This document shows positions 49,966-58,586 of a DNA stretch of 64,000 nucleotides, piece by piece; the stretch's first letter is position 1, and every line of letters begins with the position of its first letter. Position numbers and translations under genes: made by a program. This DNA comes from Anaerotignum sp. Its GTDB lineage: Bacteria > Bacillota > Clostridia > Lachnospirales > Anaerotignaceae. The notes beneath the pieces were generated by a model that was not told where the DNA came from, did not search any database, and saw only the letters and a program-made list of their open reading frames with translations. The stretch lies in contig JAHHTU010000001.1 of the NCBI GenBank assembly GCA_020024455.1, positions 62,001 through 126,000 on the forward strand, given 5' to 3'.

Positions 49966-50835
49966 ATGCCTGAAATTTGGTTTCCGCATATGGGTATTGA
50001 AATCCAGCATTTGAGCCGTGTGGCATTTCAAATATTTGGTTTTAATATTTATTGGTACGGGATATTCATTGGTATGGGTGTGATATTGGGTGTGCTGTTT
50101 GCGATGCAAGAGGCAAAACGCACAGGACAAAATCCGGAACATTATTTGGATTTTATGTTGTATGCACTGCTGTTCATCATATTGGGAGCAAGGTTGTATT
50201 ATGTTTTGTTTTCTTGGGAATATTTCAGTCAAAATCCATCACAGATTTTTGCCATCAGAGAGGGCGGTTTGGCAATTTATGGCGGTATCATCGGCGGGAT
50301 ATTGACAGGCATTGTATTTTGTAAAGTCAAAAAGTTGCCTTTTTGGCAGATGGCAGATACCATTGCACCCTCTTTGGTTTTTGGGCAGGCGTTGGGACGC
50401 TGGGGAAATTTTTTCAATCGGGAAGCATTTGGCGGATACACCGACAATTTCTTTGCCATGCGATATCAAATTTCACAAGTGCAAACCAATTATTTGACAC
50501 CTGACATCTTGCAAAATACAGTGGTTGCAAACGGTGTGGAATATATTCAGGTACACCCGACATTTTTGTATGAGTCCTTGTGGAGTTTGGGCGTTTTGGC
50601 AGTGTTGCTGATACTGAGAAAGCATAAAAAATTTCATGGACAAATCTTTGCGGTATACTTTTTTGGGTATGCATTGGGGCGTGTTTGGATTGAGGGACTG
50701 CGTACAGACCAGCTTTTGATTGGCAGTATTCCTGTTTCACAGGCATTGTCTGCGGTGTTGATTGTCGCATCTGTGGGGTTATACTTCTATCGCCAAAAAA
50801 GAGGAAAAAGCATGACACAAAATGAAAACATATAA
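49966..50835 (+). CDS. lgt: Prolipoprotein diacylglyceryl transferase
   Basis: 289 residues, about seven helices. Family motifs: IYWYGIFIGMG, GGLAIYGGIIGG and the Lgt signature GRWGNFFNREAFGG (catalytic Arg region), plus the late ALGRVWIEGLRTDQ. It attaches diacylglycerol to lipobox cysteines, for example that of the lipoprotein encoded at 54159-55187. Start ATG 49966 with AAGAAGGG. Confidence 0.97.
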   Translation: MPEIWFPHMGIEIQHLSRVAFQIFGFNIYWYGIFIGMGVILGVLFAMQEAKRTGQNPEHYLDFMLYALLFIILGARLYYVLFSWEYFSQNPSQIFAIREGGLAIYGGIIGGILTGIVFCKVKKLPFWQMADTIAPSLVFGQALGRWGNFFNREAFGGYTDNFFAMRYQISQVQTNYLTPDILQNTVVANGVEYIQVHPTFLYESLWSLGVLAVLLILRKHKKFHGQIFAVYFFGYALGRVWIEGLRTDQLLIGSIPVSQALSAVLIVASVGLYFYRQKRGKSMTQNENI

Positions 50836-50840
50836 AACAG

Positions 50841-50887
50841 AACGCAGAAAATATAGACAAAATCTGTATTTTTTGCGTTGTTTTTTT
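50841..50887 (+). terminator. Terminator of lgt
   Basis: Arms AACGCAGAAAATA and TATTTTTTGCGTT pair with one internal mismatch, then seven T residues. Its end overlaps the next promoter's -35. Confidence 0.75.
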
Positions 50888-50913
50888 ACAATGGAATGGG
50901 AATATGGTATAAT
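50885..50913 (+). promoter_or_regulatory. Promoter of the ABC-F gene
   Basis: TTTACA (50885-50890), 17 bases, TATAAT (50908-50913) with TGG before it (extended -10). Confidence 0.75.
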
Positions 50914-50958
50914 ATGCAAAAATGCAATCAATGTTGTAAAAAGAAATGAGGAAGATAC

Positions 50959-52875
50959 ATGGTATTGTTAACCGCAGAGCATATCTGCAAAAGTTATGGA
51001 ACAAGAGTCATATTTGATGATATTTCATTTAGTATACATGAAGGCGATAAAATCGGGGTAGTGGGTGTGAATGGTACAGGAAAATCCACGTTGTTAAAAA
51101 TTGTCGCAGGTGTGGGGCAGCCGGACAGTGGCGAGATTGTGACAGTCAATGGCATGAAAATCGGGTATTTGTCACAAGCACCTGTGTTTGCGGCAGGTAC
51201 AACGGTATTGGAACAGGTATTTTGCGGAGAAAATCCAATGATGTCTTTGGTACGGGAATATGAAAGCACGCTCAAAGCATTGGAAGTACACCCACAAGAT
51301 ATGGCATTGACAAAAAAGGTGGCAGAGATTTCCGAACGTATGGACAAAGCAGAGGCTTGGTCTTTGGAAAGTGAAGCAAAAAATATATTGACAAAATTGG
51401 GTATTACAGATTTTTCACAGAATGTGGAAACATTGTCCGGCGGGCAAAGAAAACGTGTAGCGTTGGCAGCTGCATTGATTGCCCCTGTGGATTTATTGAT
51501 ATTGGACGAACCGACAAACCATATTGACAATGAAACGGTGGAATGGTTGGAAAAACATTTGAGCAAATACTCCAAAGCATTGTTGATGGTGACGCATGAC
51601 CGCTATTTTTTAGACCGTGTGGCAAATCGTATGCTGGAATTGGAGAATGGAAAAATTTACGGCTATCAGGCGAATTTTACAAAATATTTGGAAATGAAAG
51701 CAGAACGTGAAGAACGATTGGCGGCGGAAGAACGCAAACGCCAAAATTTCCTCAGAACCGAATTGGAATGGGTACGCAGGGGGGCAAAAGCAAGAACCAC
51801 AAAACAAAAGGCAAGATTAGACCGTTTTGCGGAAATTTCTGCTAAGCAGGCACCAGAAGAAAAACAAAATGTGGAATTGTCCTCTGTGGGGAGTCGTCTG
51901 GGCAAAAAAACAATCGAATTGCAACACGTTTGCAAATCGTTTGGGGAAAAAGTTTGTATCAAAGATTTTAGTTATATCATATTGCGAGATGACCGTATTG
52001 GTATCACAGGGCAAAATGGTTGTGGCAAAACCACGTTGTTGAAAATGATGACAGGGCAGTTGCAACCGGACAGCGGGACTGTGGAACGAGGCGAAACTGT
52101 AAAGATTGCTGTGTTTGCACAGGAAAATGAAGATTTGGACGAAACACAGCAAGTGTTGGCGTATATCAAAGATACGGCAGAATATGTACAGACCGCAGAA
52201 GGGAAAATATCTGCATCACAATTATTGGAAAAATTTCTGTTTCCCGTTTCTATGCAGAGAGGCCCGATTTCCATGCTTTCCGGTGGGGAGAAACGCAGAT
52301 TGTATTTGGCAAAAGTGTTGATGGAAGCACCCAATATCCTCTTTTTGGACGAACCAACCAATGACTTGGACATTGAAACGCTGATGATATTGGAAGCATA
52401 TTTGGCACAGTTCCAAGGGGCTGTGGTAACGGTTTCACATGACCGTTATTTTCTGGATAAAACCGTTGGCAGGATATTTGCATTTTTGGGTGATGGCAAC
52501 ATCAAACAGTTTGAAGGCGGTTACACAGATTACAGACAAGCATGGGAAAAACAATTTGTGCCACAAACCACAACACCAACCAAAAAAGAAAATACGGTTG
52601 CGGAGAAAAAAGAACCACGCAAGCTGATGAAAATGACATACAAAGACCAAAGGGAATACGACAACATTGGGGACGAAATCGAACAGTTGGAACAAAAAAT
52701 CAATACGTTAGAGGAACAAATGGCAGAATGTATGACAGATTATATCAAATTGCAGACGTTGACAGAGGAAAAAGAAGAAACAGCAGAAATATTGGAACAA
52801 AAAATGCAACGTTGGCTGGAATTGAGTGAGTTGGCAGAAGAAATAGAAAAAAATCGGCAACAAAGCAATCAGTAA
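50959..52875 (+). CDS. ABC-F family ribosome-associated ATPase
   Basis: 638 residues with two ABC domains and no membrane part. Domain 1: GVNGTGKSTLL, LSGGQRKRVALAAAL, LILDEPTNHID. An ~80-residue linker with WVRRGAKARTTKQKARLDRF follows. Domain 2: GQNGCGKTTLL, LSGGEKRRLYLAKVL, LFLDEPTNDLD. A C-terminal coiled coil (about 560-635) resembles Uup. ABC-F proteins bind the ribosomal E site and relieve stalls or give antibiotic protection; the Uup-like tail favours a housekeeping role. ATG 50959 follows GAGGAAG. Confidence 0.94.
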   Translation: MVLLTAEHICKSYGTRVIFDDISFSIHEGDKIGVVGVNGTGKSTLLKIVAGVGQPDSGEIVTVNGMKIGYLSQAPVFAAGTTVLEQVFCGENPMMSLVREYESTLKALEVHPQDMALTKKVAEISERMDKAEAWSLESEAKNILTKLGITDFSQNVETLSGGQRKRVALAAALIAPVDLLILDEPTNHIDNETVEWLEKHLSKYSKALLMVTHDRYFLDRVANRMLELENGKIYGYQANFTKYLEMKAEREERLAAEERKRQNFLRTELEWVRRGAKARTTKQKARLDRFAEISAKQAPEEKQNVELSSVGSRLGKKTIELQHVCKSFGEKVCIKDFSYIILRDDRIGITGQNGCGKTTLLKMMTGQLQPDSGTVERGETVKIAVFAQENEDLDETQQVLAYIKDTAEYVQTAEGKISASQLLEKFLFPVSMQRGPISMLSGGEKRRLYLAKVLMEAPNILFLDEPTNDLDIETLMILEAYLAQFQGAVVTVSHDRYFLDKTVGRIFAFLGDGNIKQFEGGYTDYRQAWEKQFVPQTTTPTKKENTVAEKKEPRKLMKMTYKDQREYDNIGDEIEQLEQKINTLEEQMAECMTDYIKLQTLTEEKEETAEILEQKMQRWLELSELAEEIEKNRQQSNQ

Positions 52876-52898
52876 AGGATAAGAAAGGAAATGATGTA

Positions 52899-54131
52899 AT
52901 GTTAATTGGCATATTGATTTTATTGATATGTGGTTCTGCATTTTTTTCGGCATCGGAAACAGCTTTGACATCATTGAGTAAAATTCATTTGCGTCGTATG
53001 GTGGACGAAAATATCAAAAATGCAGATAAAATACAACAACTGTTAGATGACCCCAATCGGTTGTTAAGCACTATATTGGTTGGGAATAATTTGGTGAACA
53101 ACGGTGCTTCTGCACTGACCACAGCATTGGCAATTCAGATTTTCAATGGAGATACCGGCAGTGGTGCAGGGGTGGCAACGGCTGTCATTACGGTGGTAAT
53201 ATTGATATTTGGTGAAATCACACCCAAAACCATTGCGGCACAAAAGGCAGAAAAAGTGGCACTGTTGGTAGTCAATATCATTGCGTTTTTCCAATGGATT
53301 TTTACGCCGGTGGTATGGATTTTGAATGTGGTGACAGGTGTTTTTGCAAGAGTGGTGGGCTGTAAACATGGTGAAAAAGCACCGTTGATTACAAAAGCAG
53401 AATTGGAAACTATATTGAATGTGAGTCATGAAGAAGGTGTCTTGGAACAGGAAGAAAGAAATATGATACACAATGTATTCCATTTTGGTGGCTCCAAAGC
53501 AAAAGATGTCATGACACAAAGACGCAATATTATGGCGATTGCACTAGATGCAACGTATGAGGAATTTGTGGAAGTGATACGGGAAGAAGGATTTTCCCGT
53601 GTGCCTGTATATGAAGAAGATTTGGACCATATTGTCGGGGTGTTGTATGTCAAAGATGTATTTTTGGGAAATGAAGAAGCGTTTTCTCCGAAAAAATTTA
53701 TGAGAGAGCCGTTTTTCACATATGAAAACAAACCATTGGCAGGGTTGTTTGCACAAATGCGGGACAACCGTATGGGGCTTGCTGTGGTGTTAGACGAGTA
53801 TGGTGGTACATCAGGGATTGTGACTGTGGAGGACATGGTGGAAGAAATCGTAGGTGAAATCGAGGACGAATTTGATGAGCAAGAAGAAGAAATCAAAATT
53901 GTGAAAGAAAATGAATATTTGGTAGACGGCAGCACAAGACTGGAAGATGTGAATGAAATGGTAGGTTGTGCATTGGAAAGCAGTGAAGTGGATACCATTG
54001 CCGGATATATCCTGATGTTGTTGGAACAAATTCCAAAAGGCGGAGAAAAAATCGAAACCGAAAATTTATTGTTTAAAGTGGAACATATGGAAAAGAATCG
54101 TATTGATAAAGTCAGAATTCATAAGAAATAA
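52899..54131 (+). CDS. CNNM/HlyC-CorC family membrane protein
   Basis: 410 residues: DUF21 membrane domain of three to four helices (1-190; SASETALTSLSKIHLRRMV, GNNLVNNGASALTTALA, FGEITPKTIAAQKAE), two CBS domains (about 205-320; VMTQRRNIMAI ... VVLDEYGGTSGIVTVEDMVEEIVGEI), and a C-terminal CorC/HlyC transporter-associated domain. Relatives move Mg2+ or give Mg2+ resistance; the name hemolysin is historical. Confidence 0.94.
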   Translation: MLIGILILLICGSAFFSASETALTSLSKIHLRRMVDENIKNADKIQQLLDDPNRLLSTILVGNNLVNNGASALTTALAIQIFNGDTGSGAGVATAVITVVILIFGEITPKTIAAQKAEKVALLVVNIIAFFQWIFTPVVWILNVVTGVFARVVGCKHGEKAPLITKAELETILNVSHEEGVLEQEERNMIHNVFHFGGSKAKDVMTQRRNIMAIALDATYEEFVEVIREEGFSRVPVYEEDLDHIVGVLYVKDVFLGNEEAFSPKKFMREPFFTYENKPLAGLFAQMRDNRMGLAVVLDEYGGTSGIVTVEDMVEEIVGEIEDEFDEQEEEIKIVKENEYLVDGSTRLEDVNEMVGCALESSEVDTIAGYILMLLEQIPKGGEKIETENLLFKVEHMEKNRIDKVRIHKK

Positions 54132-54161
54132 AGAAAAACCCCGATAAAGGGGTTTTCTTTA
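54130..54161. terminator. Bidirectional terminator between converging genes
   Basis: Stem GAAAAACCCC / GGGGTTTTC with ATAAA loop, flanked by A-rich and T-rich sides, so it can terminate both the + strand CorC-type gene and the - strand lipoprotein gene, whose coding ends inside it. Confidence 0.85.
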
Positions 54162-55187
54162 TGATAAGTTTGACAATACGTTTTCTGTTTGTTCCATATA
54201 ATACTCTGCGGTTTGTTTTTGTTCGATTTTATTGCCCAAAACATAGCCTTTTTGATTGACAAAAATGGTGGTGGGCAATCCGTTTAGATTTTCCATAATC
54301 CATGATGCCATAGGCACATCGGGCATGATGCCTTGGAATGTGACATTGTTTTCTTTGTATGCCGCTTTTATTTTTTGTTCGGCACTTTCTTCCGGTGTGT
54401 CGATGATAACTTGCATAAAATTGACATTTGGGTGTTCGGCTTGCAGTTTTTCATAAAACTTCTGCAACTCAGAAAGCTCATTGATGTCAGGATAGCTATA
54501 AGATGCAAAGAAATTGATGACTGTCAAATCATACGCTTCAAATATAGAGCTATCTATGGCATTGCCGTTTAAGTCGGAAGAAGAAAAGCTGAATACACTG
54601 CTTTTTTGTGCCGCTTGTTCTTTGACACTTTCTTCATTGGGGGCAAATGTTTCAATGCTTTTATAGAAGTCCGGCAAATCTTTTGTCAAATCGGTATATG
54701 TTTGCAAAGCACGTTCAGAAAGATGCTCCACGCCGTTGACGGGGTCTGTTAAATAATAATATCGAAATCCCTCTTGTGAAGGCAATTCCTGTTTGGATTG
54801 ATATTTTGCAAATTCTGCTTCTACACGGTCAGCGGTTTCTTGTCCGTCACGCACAACCAACAATTCCAATAAAGGCACCATCAGTTCTTCTACGGGCACT
54901 GTGGAATTGGGATTATCCAATTCTGCTAAGTTTTCGTCCGGTGCATAATCATAGCGTACCAAGGCATAAATGCTTTCCGTAGGTTGTGCATAAGATGTGG
55001 GAAACAGGTTGATGTTTTCTGTGTTTGTCCAATATTCGGGTATGGTGTAAGCCAAACCGCAGGCATCTAAGCGAATATCATTGGATATATTTTGTTGCTG
55101 TGCGGTGTTGGCGTTGGGCGTACCGCAAGCAGTCAATGCAGAAAAAGAACAAACAGCACAAAGTAAGAGTGCAAGTTTTCGTTTCAT
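54159..55187 (-). CDS. Lipoprotein with thioredoxin-like (TlpA-type) domain lacking CxxC
   Basis: 342 residues, the only minus-strand gene here. A lipoprotein signal (MKRKLALLLCAVCSFSALTAC, lipobox LTAC) anchors it outside the membrane. Residues ~40-190 are an unassigned domain; ~200-340 look like a TlpA/AhpC fold (FSFSSSDLNGNAIDSS, TVINFFASYS, GLPTTIFVNQKGYV with the cis-Pro). Where TlpA has WCPPC the sequence reads YSYPD, so both redox cysteines are lost (Ser and Asp). It is therefore unlikely to be a disulfide reductase. AGGAGG lies upstream of the start and an extended -10 (TGTTATAAT on the minus strand) at 55223-55231. Confidence 0.85.
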   Translation of the reverse strand: MKRKLALLLCAVCSFSALTACGTPNANTAQQQNISNDIRLDACGLAYTIPEYWTNTENINLFPTSYAQPTESIYALVRYDYAPDENLAELDNPNSTVPVEELMVPLLELLVVRDGQETADRVEAEFAKYQSKQELPSQEGFRYYYLTDPVNGVEHLSERALQTYTDLTKDLPDFYKSIETFAPNEESVKEQAAQKSSVFSFSSSDLNGNAIDSSIFEAYDLTVINFFASYSYPDINELSELQKFYEKLQAEHPNVNFMQVIIDTPEESAEQKIKAAYKENNVTFQGIMPDVPMASWIMENLNGLPTTIFVNQKGYVLGNKIEQKQTAEYYMEQTENVLSNLS

Positions 55188-55222
55188 AAAAAAACCTCCT
55201 AAAAAAATATATGATATGTGTT

Positions 55223-55231
55223 ATTATAACA
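55223..55231 (-). promoter_or_regulatory. Extended -10 promoter of the lipoprotein gene
   Basis: On the minus strand the bases read TGTTATAAT, a TGn-TATAAT extended -10; no convincing -35. It is about 36 bases before the start codon. Confidence 0.45.
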
Positions 55232-55341
55232 AATTTTCGAAAAGGAAGGAAATATATTTTTTTAATATAATTTTAATAGGGAAACAATGCGGATTTAAGA
55301 CAAACTTTATATAATTTTGTAAAACAAGACTGCAAAAAAAT

Positions 55342-55350
55342 TGGTATAAT
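55342..55350 (+). promoter_or_regulatory. Extended -10 promoter of the two-component operon
   Basis: TGGTATAAT (55342-55350), TGn followed by a perfect TATAAT, 46 bases before the response regulator start; no good -35. Confidence 0.5.
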
Positions 55351-55396
55351 ATAAAGAAACGAAAAAGATGGCATAGTGCATGAAGGGGGTCGTAAT

Positions 55397-56080
55397 ATGG
55401 AACGAAAAAAGATTTTGCTGATTGAAGATGAAGTGAAATTGGCAAGATTTGTAGAATTGGAATTGCGTTACGAGGGGTATGATGTTGCGGTTTGCCACGA
55501 TGGGCGTGATGGCTTGAAACAAGCAACAGAGGAGAATTTTGATATGTTGCTGTTGGACTTGATGTTGCCGGGATTGAACGGGATTGAAATTTGTCGCAGA
55601 GTGCGGAAGTTTTCGGGAATCCCTATTATTATGCTCACAGCAAAAGATGAAGTGATGGACAAAGTGGCAGGTTTGGACAGTGGGGCAGATGATTATTTGA
55701 CAAAGCCGTTTGCCATAGAAGAATTGCTCGCAAGAATGCGTGTGGCATTCAAACACGCAACGGCAGGTAATCCAAATAAAATGATTTTGGAAGTACAGGG
55801 ATTGCAAATTGATACGGACAAGCGATTGGTCACCGTAGATGACCAAGTGGTGGATTTGACAAAGAAAGAATATGAATTATTGTTGTATTTGGTACAAAAT
55901 AAAAACATTGTGCTTTCCAGAGAACAAATTTTGAACGAGGTTTGGGGATATAGCTATATTGGGGAAACCAATGTGGTAGATGTATATATTCGATATTTAC
56001 GCTCCAAGATAGATGAGGCATTTGACCGAAAATATATTCATACCATACGAGGGGTTGGCTATTATGTCAAAGATGAATAA
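55397..56080 (+). CDS. OmpR/PhoB-family response regulator
   Basis: 227 residues: receiver (1-118) with IEDE acidic pair, phospho-acceptor Asp54 (LLLDLMLPGLNG), switch Thr and KPF Lys; then a winged helix-turn-helix (about 130-225; LTKKEYELLLYLVQNKNIVLSREQI, RSKIDEAF). A DNA-binding activator or repressor. ATG 55397 follows GAAGGGGG. It overlaps the kinase gene by 17 bases. Confidence 0.94.
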   Translation: MERKKILLIEDEVKLARFVELELRYEGYDVAVCHDGRDGLKQATEENFDMLLLDLMLPGLNGIEICRRVRKFSGIPIIMLTAKDEVMDKVAGLDSGADDYLTKPFAIEELLARMRVAFKHATAGNPNKMILEVQGLQIDTDKRLVTVDDQVVDLTKKEYELLLYLVQNKNIVLSREQILNEVWGYSYIGETNVVDVYIRYLRSKIDEAFDRKYIHTIRGVGYYVKDE

Positions 56081-57581
56081 AAAAAGTATTTATGATTGTT
56101 TTGGCAATCTGACCATTACCAGAAGAATTACATTGTTATATGGTGGATTGTTTTCGTTATCTTTATTGGTGTTGAGTGGATTCTTTTTTCTCAATATTAC
56201 CATATTGGAACAAAACAACACCAGAAAACAGTTGGAAACAACGATTTCCAATATTGAATATTTTTTAGATGACGGTGGTGTATTGACCAATGATAATCTG
56301 AAAACGTTGTTGGACAATAAATATGTCGAAGTGAGTATATTCAGTTATTCCGAGAATGAGGGGTTTTACAGCCATGTCGGAGAAGTCCCCAGTTTTATCA
56401 AACAACCGCCGCAGGATTTATACCACATAAAAGAACAAGAGGAAACAAATAGCATATGGAGCAAAAAGAAACACCATAAAGCGGCAGAATATCAAATTCG
56501 TTCTTTGAAAGAATTGGGTATCAACCAGCAGGAGTTTCTGTTGGAAGGCATGAACAAACAGAAATTTATGTTGCTTTCCACACAATATGAAGCAAATGCA
56601 GATAAATATTTAATTCAAGTATTCAAACAGCTAAATGGCAATCAATATTTTATGCGTTCTTTTGTGATTAAAATGTTGTTTGCCGATTTGTTGGGGATTT
56701 GCTGTGCGATGTTGGTGGGCAGATACATCAGCTGTCGGGTGTTGAAGCCTGTCAAACAAATTCGTACCACAGCGGAACAAATCAGCATTTATGATTTATC
56801 ACAGCGTATTGATGTAGACGGCCCTGATGATGAAATGAAAGAATTGTCCATTACATTCAATTCCATGATTGCACGGTTGGAGACGGCATTTCAAAAACAA
56901 AATCAGTTTGTTTCTGATGCCTCTCATGAACTGCGTACCCCCATTTCTGTCATACAGGGCTATGCCAGCTTAATCAACCGTTGGGGCAAAAGCAATCCCG
57001 ATGTGTTACAAGAGTCCATAGACTCCATATTAGGAGAAACAGAGCATATGAAAGAGCTGATTCACAATTTGTTGTTTTTGGCAAAAAGTGACCAAAATCG
57101 TATGCAGGCAAAAAAAGAACGTATGTGTTTGAATGATGTGGCACAGGAAATTGTCAAAGAATTGCAAGTCATAGACAGCAACCACCACATTTCTTATGAT
57201 GGTGCAGAAACCGTGGAGATTTTGGGTGCACCCGATTTGTTGAAACAGTTGTTATGGATTCATGGGGAAAATGCATTGAAATACACCGCAGAAAATGGCA
57301 GTATCCATGTCAGAGTATGGAAAGATAAAAAATATGGATATGTTTCCATCAAAGATGATGGGATTGGGATTTCCAAAAAAGAACAGTCCAAAATATTTGA
57401 CCGTTTTTATCGGGAGGATAAATCCAGAAACAAGGAAATTTCAGGCACAGGGCTTGGCTTATCCATTGCCAAATGGATTATACAAAGTCATAACGGCGAA
57501 ATATTGGTGGAAAGCAAGCAGGGCGAGGGTGCAACATTTATTGATAAAATTCCATTGTATGAAGAAACAGTATCCAAATAA
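56064..57581 (+). CDS. Sensor histidine kinase (HAMP, HisKA, HATPase)
   Basis: 505 residues. Two membrane helices (about 25-45 and 205-225) enclose an extracytoplasmic sensor; then HAMP (RYISCRVLKPVKQIRTTAE), HisKA with His288 (SDASHELRTPISVIQGYA), and HATPase with N box (GENALKYTAENG), DDGIGISKKEQ and GTGLGLSIAKWI. Cognate kinase of the overlapping regulator. ATG 56064 has AGGGG nine bases upstream; ATG 56073 is a less likely start. The sensed signal is unknown. Confidence 0.94.
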   Translation: MSKMNKKSIYDCFGNLTITRRITLLYGGLFSLSLLVLSGFFFLNITILEQNNTRKQLETTISNIEYFLDDGGVLTNDNLKTLLDNKYVEVSIFSYSENEGFYSHVGEVPSFIKQPPQDLYHIKEQEETNSIWSKKKHHKAAEYQIRSLKELGINQQEFLLEGMNKQKFMLLSTQYEANADKYLIQVFKQLNGNQYFMRSFVIKMLFADLLGICCAMLVGRYISCRVLKPVKQIRTTAEQISIYDLSQRIDVDGPDDEMKELSITFNSMIARLETAFQKQNQFVSDASHELRTPISVIQGYASLINRWGKSNPDVLQESIDSILGETEHMKELIHNLLFLAKSDQNRMQAKKERMCLNDVAQEIVKELQVIDSNHHISYDGAETVEILGAPDLLKQLLWIHGENALKYTAENGSIHVRVWKDKKYGYVSIKDDGIGISKKEQSKIFDRFYREDKSRNKEISGTGLGLSIAKWIIQSHNGEILVESKQGEGATFIDKIPLYEETVSK

Positions 57582-57687
57582 ATGGGCAATGAGAAAAGAG
57601 GAGAATGTGGCTGACATTCTTCTTTTTTTGGTTGCAGAACATTTTTACATCTTGTTTTTCATATATTGGAACAAGGGGGGATATGCT

Positions 57688-58044
57688 ATGACGGACAGAG
57701 AACGAAAAAAACGCAGAGAACAACTGCAAAAACAAATGCAAAACCGTATGGTGTCAAGAAATGAAAAAGTAGAAAAAACCATGGATTTGTTTTTGTTTCG
57801 ATTATATGTGACAGGTGTGATTTGTGGGTGTTTGTTTGTGTTGTCGTTGTTTCATACAGATACATCGGAATATGTGATTGAAAATGTGAAAGAAAATATT
57901 GCAAAAGAAATGCCGATGGAAACCATTTTACAAAAAGGAAATGATATCAAAGTCTTTTTGCAAAAGAATATCAAGGGTTTTCCTGTGTTTTCTGTCAAAG
58001 AAGATACACAGGAAACAGAGGATTTGCAAGCAGACGCTCCCTAG
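57688..58044 (+). CDS. N-terminal membrane half of a frame-disrupted M23 protein (SpoIVFA-like)
   Basis: 118 codons from ATG 57688 (AAGGGGGG upstream) to TAG 58042. A basic, Gln-rich cytoplasmic start (MTDRERKKRREQLQKQMQNR), one membrane helix (LYVTGVICGCLFVLSLF), then a helical linker and an acidic tail. The coding pattern continues right up to the stop, and the next frame (+1) carries an M23 domain from 58040. The two halves would together make ~283 residues, the size and layout of SpoIVFA-like membrane-anchored LytM proteins. Either a real mutation, a sequence error, or a +1 recoding site at CCC-TAG. Confidence 0.7.
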   Translation: MTDRERKKRREQLQKQMQNRMVSRNEKVEKTMDLFLFRLYVTGVICGCLFVLSLFHTDTSEYVIENVKENIAKEMPMETILQKGNDIKVFLQKNIKGFPVFSVKEDTQETEDLQADAP

Positions 58045-58537
58045 TGTAGTGGTGTCTGTGCAGTGGGAAGATAAATGGAAACCATTTTGCAACCCATTAC
58101 AGGGGATTGTCACATCATCTTGTGGCACAAGACAAAATCCTGTATTGGGAAAACAGGAATTTCATGATGGGATTGATATTGCGGCAGCGGTTGGGACAGA
58201 TGTTTTGGCAGTCAAAGATGGTATGGTCACCAATATACGAAATTCCAATACATTTGGTTTGGTATTGGAATATGAAACAAAAGATGGATTTTTTGTCAAA
58301 TATGCACATTTAGATGCGGTATTGGTGCAAAAAGGCGATACCATCAAGCAAGGACAACCTATTGCAAAATCCGGCAACAGTGGATTGTCCACAGGGCCGC
58401 ATTTGCATTATACTGTCAAAAAAGATGATATGATATTAGACCCCTTGCCATTTGTGGATTTACCATATACCAAAGAAACAGAGGCGGAATATCAGGCAAG
58501 AGGACAAAATATTGCAGATGTGCGTGCAAAAAAATGA
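58040..58537 (+). CDS. M23 (LytM) peptidase half of the same disrupted gene
   Basis: The frame one base later (+1) encodes SVVVSVQWEDKW, then the M23 domain: FHDGIDIAAAVGTDVLAVKDG (zinc His and Asp), VKYAHLD and GPHLHYTV (HxH). All zinc ligands are in place, so the domain could act as a peptidoglycan endopeptidase. No start codon with a ribosome site lies near 58040, and the same frame upstream (from 57899) does not look protein-like, so it needs fusion to the N-terminal half to be made. RNase G follows, as in many Clostridia where SpoIVFA-like genes lie near rng. Confidence 0.7.
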   Translation, partial: PSVVVSVQWEDKWKPFCNPLQGIVTSSCGTRQNPVLGKQEFHDGIDIAAAVGTDVLAVKDGMVTNIRNSNTFGLVLEYETKDGFFVKYAHLDAVLVQKGDTIKQGQPIAKSGNSGLSTGPHLHYTVKKDDMILDPLPFVDLPYTKETEAEYQARGQNIADVRAKK

Positions 58538-58586
58538 TTTTTCATGTATGATGGAGAAATAATCAAAGAAATACGGAGGATAAAAC

